Assembly (NCBI GenBank): GCA_012838715.1
Contig: DUOR01000300.1
Location: 1-9,493, forward strand
Source of the DNA: Actinomycetales bacterium
GTDB taxonomy: Bacteria > Actinomycetota > Actinomycetes > Mycobacteriales > Mycobacteriaceae
Length of the DNA stretch: 9,493 nt
Direction of reading: 5' to 3'
The notes beneath the pieces were generated by a model. The model worked only from the letters and a program-made list of their open reading frames with translations, had not been told where the DNA came from and did no database searches. A program made the translations under genes and the position numbers. Below, in pieces: positions 5,343 to 9,493 of the stretch. Each line of letters begins with the position of its first letter. Within the stretch, counting starts at the first letter, position 1.

Positions 5343-7727
5343 ATGCAGGGATTCGGCCGGGAATTGCTTTCCCCGATTATTTCCGCCCACCCCCGCGCCA
5401 CGGTCACGCACATCGCGGATCTCCCGGCCCGGGCGGCGCGGACGGCCCCGTGGCCGGGGTGGGTGCCGCCTCATCTGGTGGCGGCGCTGTCGGATCGGGG
5501 CATCGGACGGCCGTGGTCGCACCAGGTGGAAACGGCCGATCACGCGTTTTCGGGGCGGCATTGCGTGGTGGCGACGGGCACCGCGTCCGGCAAGTCCCTG
5601 GGGTACCTGCTGCCGGTGCTCACGGAACTGATGGCGGACGAGCATGCGACGGCGCTCTATCTCTCCCCCACCAAGGCGTTGGGCGCGGATCAGTTGGCAG
5701 CGGCCCGGTCGTTGGCGGGTGACGCGGTGGCCGCGGCCCGTGCGTCGGAAAGCGACGGGGGTGAGGTGCATCCGGAGGTGCACCCGGTGGCGCATCCGGT
5801 GGCCATCGCGTCCTACGACGGCGACACCCCGCGGGAGGTGCGCTCCGCGGTGCGCGAGGGGGCGCGGTGGATTTTCACGAACCCGGACATGCTGCACATC
5901 GGGATGCTGGGCCGGCACCAGTGGTGGGCGCGGGTGCTGCGGCGGCTGCGGTACGTGGTCGTCGATGAATGCCATGCCTACCGGGGCGTTTTCGGCGCGA
6001 ACGTGGCGCTGGTGCTGCGCCGCCTGCTGCGCCTGGCCCGGCATTACGGCGCCGACCCGACGGTGGTGTTCGCCTCCGCCACGACCGCCGATCCCGCCGG
6101 GCAGGCGACGCGGCTCATCGGCGAGCCCGTCGCCGCCGTGACCGACGACGGCGCCCCCGTCGGTGAACGCACCATCGCCCTGTGGGAGCCCGGTCTCCTG
6201 CCCGACCTCGAGGGCGAGCACGGCGCGCCCGTGCGCCGCCCCGCCCCCACCGAGGCCGCCGACCTGATGGCGGATCTGCTTGCCGACGGCGCCCGCACCC
6301 TCACCTTCACCCGCTCCCGCCGCTCCGCGGAGACCGTGGCCCTGGGCGTCCGCGAGCGGCTGGCGAAATGGGGGCGCGCCGACATCGCGGAGCGGGTGGA
6401 GTCCTACCGGGCCGGTTACCTCGCCGAGGAACGCCGCGACATCGAGCGCCGCCTCGACGACGGCGACCTGCTGGGCGTGGCCACCACCAACGCCCTGGAG
6501 CTGGGCATCGACGTCGGCGGCCTGGACGCGGTGGTGCAGGCGGGGTTCCCCGGCACCGTCGCCTCCTTCTGGCAGCAGGCCGGCCGGGCCGGGCGGCGCG
6601 GGCAGGGCGCCCTGGTGATCATGGTCGCCCGTGACGACCCGATGGACACGTACCTGGCCCATCACCCGTCGGCGCTGCTGGGCACGCCGGTGGAGGCGAC
6701 CGTCTTCGACCCGCTGAACCCGCACGTCCTGCGCGGCCACCTGTACTGCGCGGCGGTGGAGATGCCGCTGTCCGACGCCGATTTGACGGCCTGGGGCGCG
6801 GAGCGGGTGGCGGCGGGCATGGCGGCCGACGGGTGGCTGCGCCATCGCGCCGGCCGCTGGTACCCCACCGACCGCGACGACGGCCCGCGGATTTCGGGCG
6901 CCCATTCGGCGGTGGATTTGCGTGGCGGCGGTGGCGCCGAGGTGGCCATCGTCGACGGCACCGACGGCCGGATGCTGGGCACCGTCGACGTGTCCCGGGC
7001 GATGCAGCAGGTCCACGACGGTGCGGTGTACCTGCACCGCGGCGAGAGCTTCGTGGTCGACCACCTGGACCTGGAGTCGCTGCTGGCGGTGACGCACCCG
7101 GAGGAGCCGGAATGGTCGACGCACTCCCGCATGGACACCGACATCCGGGTGCTGGCCGTGGATTCCGTCCGAGATGTGGCGCCCGGCATCCAGGTCGCCT
7201 CGGTGGAGGTCGAGGTGGAGAACCGGGTGACCGGTTACCTGCGGCGCCTGCACTCCGGTGAGGTCCTCGACTCGGTGGAGCTGGATTACCCGCCGCAGCT
7301 GCTGGAGACCCGGGCCGTGGCGTACACGCTGTCGCCCGCGGTGCTGCGCCGGTGGGGCATCGAGGAGGCCGACGTGCCCGGTTCCCTGCACGCCGCGGAG
7401 CACGCCGCCATCGGGCTGCTGCCGCTGGTGGCGACCTGCGACCGGTGGGACATCGGCGGCGTGTCGACGGCCCTGCACATCGACACCGGCCAACCCACCG
7501 TCTTCGTCTACGACGGGCATCCCGGCGGGGCGGGCTTCGCCGACCGCGGGTTCGCCGAGTTCGGGCACTGGATCCGGGCGACGCGGGATGCGGTGGCGGC
7601 CTGCGAATGCGACGCCGGCTGCCCCTCGTGCATCCAGTCGCCGAAGTGCGGCAACGGCAACGAGCCACTGGACAAGGCGGGCGCCGTGCGGGTGCTGTCG
7701 GGGCTGGTGGCGGCGCTCGGCGAGTGA
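5343..7727 (+). CDS. DECH-box SF2 helicase, MrfA/SftH-like, Tad-neighbourhood type
   Basis: This 794-residue ATP-dependent helicase has every SF2 motif. They are Walker A ATGTASGKS with Lys84, Ia SPTKALGADQ, Ib TNPDML, II VVDECHAYRG with Asp208-Glu-Cys-His211, III SAT at 245-247, IV TFTRSRRSAE, V TTNALELGIDVGG and VI QQAGRAGRRG with arginines 415, 418 and 419. The C-terminal domain ends in a cysteine cluster (Cys754, 756, 760, 763 and 769, in CECDAGCPSC and SPKCGNGN) typical of the DUF1998/MZB zinc module of B. subtilis MrfA and mycobacterial SftH. Those relatives are 3'-to-5' translocases; MrfA acts in mitomycin-lesion repair. The same lineage was catalogued as the DECH helicase encoded convergently toward Tad secretion genes, with a suggested but unproven link to DNA transfer. 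It is the counterpart of M. tuberculosis Rv3649. Residues 141-152 carry an unusual His-Pro repeat. It is probably cytoplasmic. Confidence 0.93.
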   Translation: MQGFGRELLSPIISAHPRATVTHIADLPARAARTAPWPGWVPPHLVAALSDRGIGRPWSHQVETADHAFSGRHCVVATGTASGKSLGYLLPVLTELMADEHATALYLSPTKALGADQLAAARSLAGDAVAAARASESDGGEVHPEVHPVAHPVAIASYDGDTPREVRSAVREGARWIFTNPDMLHIGMLGRHQWWARVLRRLRYVVVDECHAYRGVFGANVALVLRRLLRLARHYGADPTVVFASATTADPAGQATRLIGEPVAAVTDDGAPVGERTIALWEPGLLPDLEGEHGAPVRRPAPTEAADLMADLLADGARTLTFTRSRRSAETVALGVRERLAKWGRADIAERVESYRAGYLAEERRDIERRLDDGDLLGVATTNALELGIDVGGLDAVVQAGFPGTVASFWQQAGRAGRRGQGALVIMVARDDPMDTYLAHHPSALLGTPVEATVFDPLNPHVLRGHLYCAAVEMPLSDADLTAWGAERVAAGMAADGWLRHRAGRWYPTDRDDGPRISGAHSAVDLRGGGGAEVAIVDGTDGRMLGTVDVSRAMQQVHDGAVYLHRGESFVVDHLDLESLLAVTHPEEPEWSTHSRMDTDIRVLAVDSVRDVAPGIQVASVEVEVENRVTGYLRRLHSGEVLDSVELDYPPQLLETRAVAYTLSPAVLRRWGIEEADVPGSLHAAEHAAIGLLPLVATCDRWDIGGVSTALHIDTGQPTVFVYDGHPGGAGFADRGFAEFGHWIRATRDAVAACECDAGCPSCIQSPKCGNGNEPLDKAGAVRVLSGLVAALGE
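5763..5798 (+). repeat. Three 12-bp tandem repeats encoding EVHP/EVHP/VAHP in the helicase
   Basis: The units GAGGTGCATCCG, GAGGTGCACCCG and GTGGCGCATCCG follow each other in frame and give residues 141-152, with a partial fourth unit (GTGGCC). They fall in the surface segment between motifs Ia and Ib. The period is a multiple of three, so expansion or contraction would keep the frame. Confidence 0.85.
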
Positions 7728-7799
7728 CCGCGCCGTCGGGTGTGCCCGGCGCGTCCCCCGGGCGGGCCACGGGTGGGGTCAGCGCATAACATTCGACGC
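7728..7799 (+). promoter_or_regulatory. Spacer with leaderless promoter for the CoA-transferase-like gene
   Basis: TAACAT at 7787-7792 fits the actinobacterial -10 pattern and ends 7 nt before the GTG at 7800, so transcription would start at or next to the start codon. No Shine-Dalgarno sequence lies at a workable distance; the nearest G-run, GGGTGGGG, ends about 22 nt upstream. No -35 is recognisable. Transcription through from the helicase is also possible because no strong terminator separates the two genes. Confidence 0.55.
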
Positions 7800-8639
7800 G
7801 TGATTATCGACTCGGATCAGATCCCCTCCGACGCCCTGCGCGGCATCAAGGTCATCAACATGGCCGTGAACGTGCCGGGCCCGCTGGCCGCCGCGCGGCT
7901 GCGCGCTTACGGGGCCGAGGTCGTGAAAATCGAGCCGCCGCAGGGTGATCCGCTCGGAGCGATCGGCGATTCCTGGTACCGGGAGATGGTCGGCGACTCC
8001 GAGGTCCTGACCATCGACGCCAAGTCCGGCGAGGGCCGGAATCGCATCCACGCGATGCTCGACGCCGCGGACGTGCTGATCACCTCGATGCGCCCCTCCG
8101 CACTTGCCCGCATCGGCCTGGATTCCGCCGTCGAGGCGCACCCGCACCTGTGCCACGTGGAAATCGTCGGAGATTCGGATGACCCCGAGGTCCCCGGCCA
8201 CGACCTGACCTACCAGGCCGCGGCGGGCGTCCTGTCCCCGCCGACCATGCCGAAGGTGCTGGTCGCCGATTTGATGGGCACCGAGCGGGCCGTGTCTGCC
8301 GCGATGGCGCTGCTGGTGCGCCGGGGCCGCAAGGGCGTCGGCGGCATGGCGCGGGTGGGTCTGCGCCAGGCGGCGGAGGCCGCGTCGGCGCCCGCCCGCC
8401 ATGGTTTCACCGGTGAGGGCGGTCTCCTCGGCGGCGGCCTGCCGTCCTATGGCCTGTACGAGGTGGAGGACGGTTGGGTGGCCGTGGCCGCCCTGGAGCC
8501 GCATTTCCTCGCGCGGCTCACGGATCTGACGGGCGCCACCGACGCGGAGTCCCTGTCCGCCTACCTGCGTTCCCGCAAGCGCGCGACCGTCGCCCGCTGG
8601 GCCATGGACCACGACCTGCCCATCGCCTCGGTCGAATAA
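7800..8639 (+). CDS. Compact CaiB/BaiF (family III) CoA-transferase / acyl-CoA racemase-like protein
   Basis: At 279 residues this is much shorter than usual family III CoA transferases and alpha-methylacyl-CoA racemases (about 360-400). It opens with the family N-terminus (LRGIKVINMAVNVPGPLAAA, then YGAEVVKIEPPQGDP). ADVLITSMRPSALARIGLD and PGHDLTYQAAAGVL follow, the latter holding Asp135 at the place of the catalytic Asp of the GHDINY motif in racemases. The C-terminal part matches the small domain (SYGLYEVEDGWVAVAALEPHF). The protein stops at about DLPIASVE, where full-length relatives have (G)VPxxPV followed by a further C-terminal segment. Substrate and reaction (CoA transfer or 2-methylacyl-CoA epimerisation) cannot be told from sequence. 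The start is GTG 7800; it lies just before the conserved N-terminus and has a -10 at leaderless distance. It follows the helicase on the same strand by 72 bp. Confidence 0.83.
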   Translation: MIIDSDQIPSDALRGIKVINMAVNVPGPLAAARLRAYGAEVVKIEPPQGDPLGAIGDSWYREMVGDSEVLTIDAKSGEGRNRIHAMLDAADVLITSMRPSALARIGLDSAVEAHPHLCHVEIVGDSDDPEVPGHDLTYQAAAGVLSPPTMPKVLVADLMGTERAVSAAMALLVRRGRKGVGGMARVGLRQAAEAASAPARHGFTGEGGLLGGGLPSYGLYEVEDGWVAVAALEPHFLARLTDLTGATDAESLSAYLRSRKRATVARWAMDHDLPIASVE

Positions 8640-8653
8640 GTCGGAGAGCGCGA

Positions 8654-8736
8654 GGCACCGCCCGCCCGGCGCCCATCGGGTGCCGACCGGTACCGCCCGG
8701 CGCCCATCGAGTGCCTCCCAGTGCCTACGGTCAGTG
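8654..8736. repeat. Short direct repeats between convergent stops; possible terminator
   Basis: The 23 bp at 8662-8684 recur at 8693-8715 with one difference, a 31-bp period, sharing CCGCCCGGCGCCCATCG and GTGCC. The first copy sits in a dyad: GGCACC (8654-8659) against GGTGCC (8679-8684). Shorter AGTGCC units follow at 8710, 8720 and 8734, the last running into the end of the minus-strand gene. The region lies between two convergent genes, so a bidirectional terminator is plausible, but the stems are short. Confidence 0.6.
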
Positions 8737-9294
8737 CCCGCCGCGGCGCTGCAGTGCGCCGGAGAGGAAGAACAGCAGGATGGCGCCGAGCGTCAGAATC
8801 TGCGGGACGGGCAGCCCTTCGGGCAGGGTGCCGTCGGCCATGAGGCTGTCGGCGATGGCGCCGAGCAAGAACAGCACGCCCAGCACGCTGATGAAGCGGA
8901 CGCTCCAGCGCACGATGAAGTCATGGACGCGGCGGCTGAGCAGCGCCTGCGCGGCCAGCACGACGGACAACAGCACGGCCACCACGATGGACCAGGTGCC
9001 CGGGCGGCCCGCGCCGAGCCAGGTCCATGCGGTGAAGCCCAGGCCGGCGCCGATGGCGATGAACACCAGCGGCGTGATCACCCAGTGCATCTGGAAGCCG
9101 TAGCCGCCGTCGGGGTCGGGTTTCCCACCGGGGGTCAGCCCGATCTGCGCGAAGAGCACGATGAGCCCCACCAGTACCGCGGCCACGATCCCCAGCAGCA
9201 GCGGTGATGTTCCCCCGCCAGCTTCGGCCGCGAGGATCATCAGGTCGGGGGCGTGTGCTGCGTCCCGCGCGAGCGGGGCCGTGGTGTTTTCCAT
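8731..9294 (-). CDS. Unrecognised five-TM membrane protein
   Basis: This 187-residue protein has hydrophobic segments at about 31-51, 71-93, 101-120, 132-150 and 164-181. The N-terminal 30 residues are mildly polar and alanine-rich, the loop after TM1 is Gly/Pro/Asp-rich (TPGGKPDPDGGYGFQMHW), and the tail QRRGGH is basic. I recognise no family motif or catalytic signature, so no function is offered. It lies between a convergent CoA-transferase-like gene and the upstream TadE-like gene on the same strand, separated from the latter by 65 bp that appear to hold its own promoter. ATG 9294 has no Shine-Dalgarno sequence but lies 6 nt after a -10-like CATTGT. ATG 9240 (residue 19) is an alternative start, also without one. 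The reading frame is well supported by its membrane pattern. Confidence 0.75.
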   Translation of the reverse strand: MENTTAPLARDAAHAPDLMILAAEAGGGTSPLLLGIVAAVLVGLIVLFAQIGLTPGGKPDPDGGYGFQMHWVITPLVFIAIGAGLGFTAWTWLGAGRPGTWSIVVAVLLSVVLAAQALLSRRVHDFIVRWSVRFISVLGVLFLLGAIADSLMADGTLPEGLPVPQILTLGAILLFFLSGALQRRGGH

Positions 9295-9330
9295 GGTTCA
9301 ACAATGACCGACCCCCGCCGGGGGCTGCAA
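9295..9330 (-). promoter_or_regulatory. Putative leaderless promoter with a dyad in the spacer
   Basis: On the minus strand TTGCAG (9330-9325) and CATTGT (9306-9301) are spaced 18 nt apart, and the -10 ends 6 nt before the ATG at 9294. The spacer is largely CCCCC-GGC-GGGGG (9324-9312, minus strand), a perfect 5-bp dyad that could be a protein site. It could alternatively be the terminator hairpin of the TadE-like gene. Both hexamers are imperfect. Confidence 0.4.
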
Positions 9331-9359
9331 GCCTCCAACGAGGGTGCCGCCACCTCCCT

Positions 9360-9493
9360 TCACCCGCTTTCCGACGGCCCGGCGCGCGCCACCGCGTCGC
9401 GCTCCCCGCGCACGGCGGTGACCTGCACGTCTTCGCCATCACGGTGGCATCCGGCGAGTTCGGCGCCATTGCGGGCCGCGATGTCCGCGGCGA
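9360..9493 (-). CDS. TadE-like pilus-assembly protein, C-terminus only (gene runs off the right edge)
   Basis: In one minus-strand frame, beginning at the second complete codon position inside the edge (9491), 43 residues read to a TGA at 9360-9362. They include AADIAARNGAELAGC, then GEDVQVTAV and AVARAGP. This pattern of NGAxLxxC, a short beta segment (DVxVTAV) and a terminal ARAGP is that of the actinobacterial TadE-like proteins found beside the DECH helicase, such as M. tuberculosis Rv3654c. Those proteins are small pseudopilin-like membrane proteins with an N-terminal hydrophobic helix, which would lie outside the window. The gene is probably the last of a Tad operon extending to the right. 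Another open frame on the same strand (start near 9469) is a shadow. Confidence 0.78.
   Translation of the reverse strand, partial: AADIAARNGAELAGCHRDGEDVQVTAVRGERDAVARAGPSESG

Noticed and set aside
4932..7568. Very long minus-strand open frame (878 codons) across the helicase and cspA
   Set aside because: Low-complexity Arg/Gly/His-rich shadow of the helicase, with no motif; it also covers cspA in another frame.
8921..9469. Minus-strand 182-codon frame overlapping the five-TM protein and the TadE-like end
   Set aside because: It is out of phase with both genes, is Arg/Pro-rich, and the competing frames have membrane pattern or family motifs.
1..9493. CRISPR array, tRNA or rRNA, insertion sequence, phage or defence system
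   Set aside because: I found no regularly spaced repeat array, cloverleaf, transposase or terminal inverted repeats; the gene order is conserved actinobacterial.

Overview
This window is very GC-rich actinobacterial DNA, and the gene order points to the Mycobacteriales, most likely a high-GC Corynebacterium. The order is a membrane adenylate cyclase, convergent topA, cspA, a divergent DECH-box helicase, and the end of a Tad-pilus (TadE-like) gene. It matches the known arrangement around M. tuberculosis Rv3645, Rv3646c, Rv3648c, Rv3649 and Rv3654c, and the cyaB-topA-csp-helicase region of corynebacteria. The genus is an inference from gene order and protein sequence; no rRNA is present.

Layout. 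Positions 1-87 are an extremely GC-rich leader. Positions 88-1614 (+) encode a six-TM HAMP/class IIIb adenylate cyclase. It converges on topA (1708-4677, -) across a 93-bp gap holding a strong bidirectional hairpin terminator. TopA is a cysteine-free actinobacterial topoisomerase I with four C-terminal GRxGPY repeats and a lysine/alanine-repeat tail. A 295-bp gap (4678-4972) separates topA from the upstream cold-shock gene cspA (4973-5176, -) and holds several hairpins, including a 16-bp stem. A 166-bp divergent promoter region separates cspA from the helicase (5343-7727, +), an MrfA/SftH-like SF2 enzyme with a C-terminal cysteine cluster. Next comes a compact CaiB/BaiF-type CoA-transferase-like gene (7800-8639, +), apparently leaderless. 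It converges on an unrecognised five-TM membrane protein (8731-9294, -) across a short repeat-containing gap. At the right edge, 9360-9493 (-) is the C-terminus of a TadE-like gene, recognisable only from its reading frame because its start lies outside the window.

Functionally the window joins three blocks. The first is cAMP production at the membrane. The second is a nucleic-acid topology and maintenance cluster (TopA, CspA, helicase). The third is the flank of a Tad-type secretion/pilus locus. Most of it is conserved housekeeping sequence, and I see no CRISPR array, insertion sequence, phage gene or clearly new defence system. The points most worth checking are the structured cspA-topA intergenic region, the helicase/Tad neighbourhood with its two little-known genes, and two apparent leaderless promoters.
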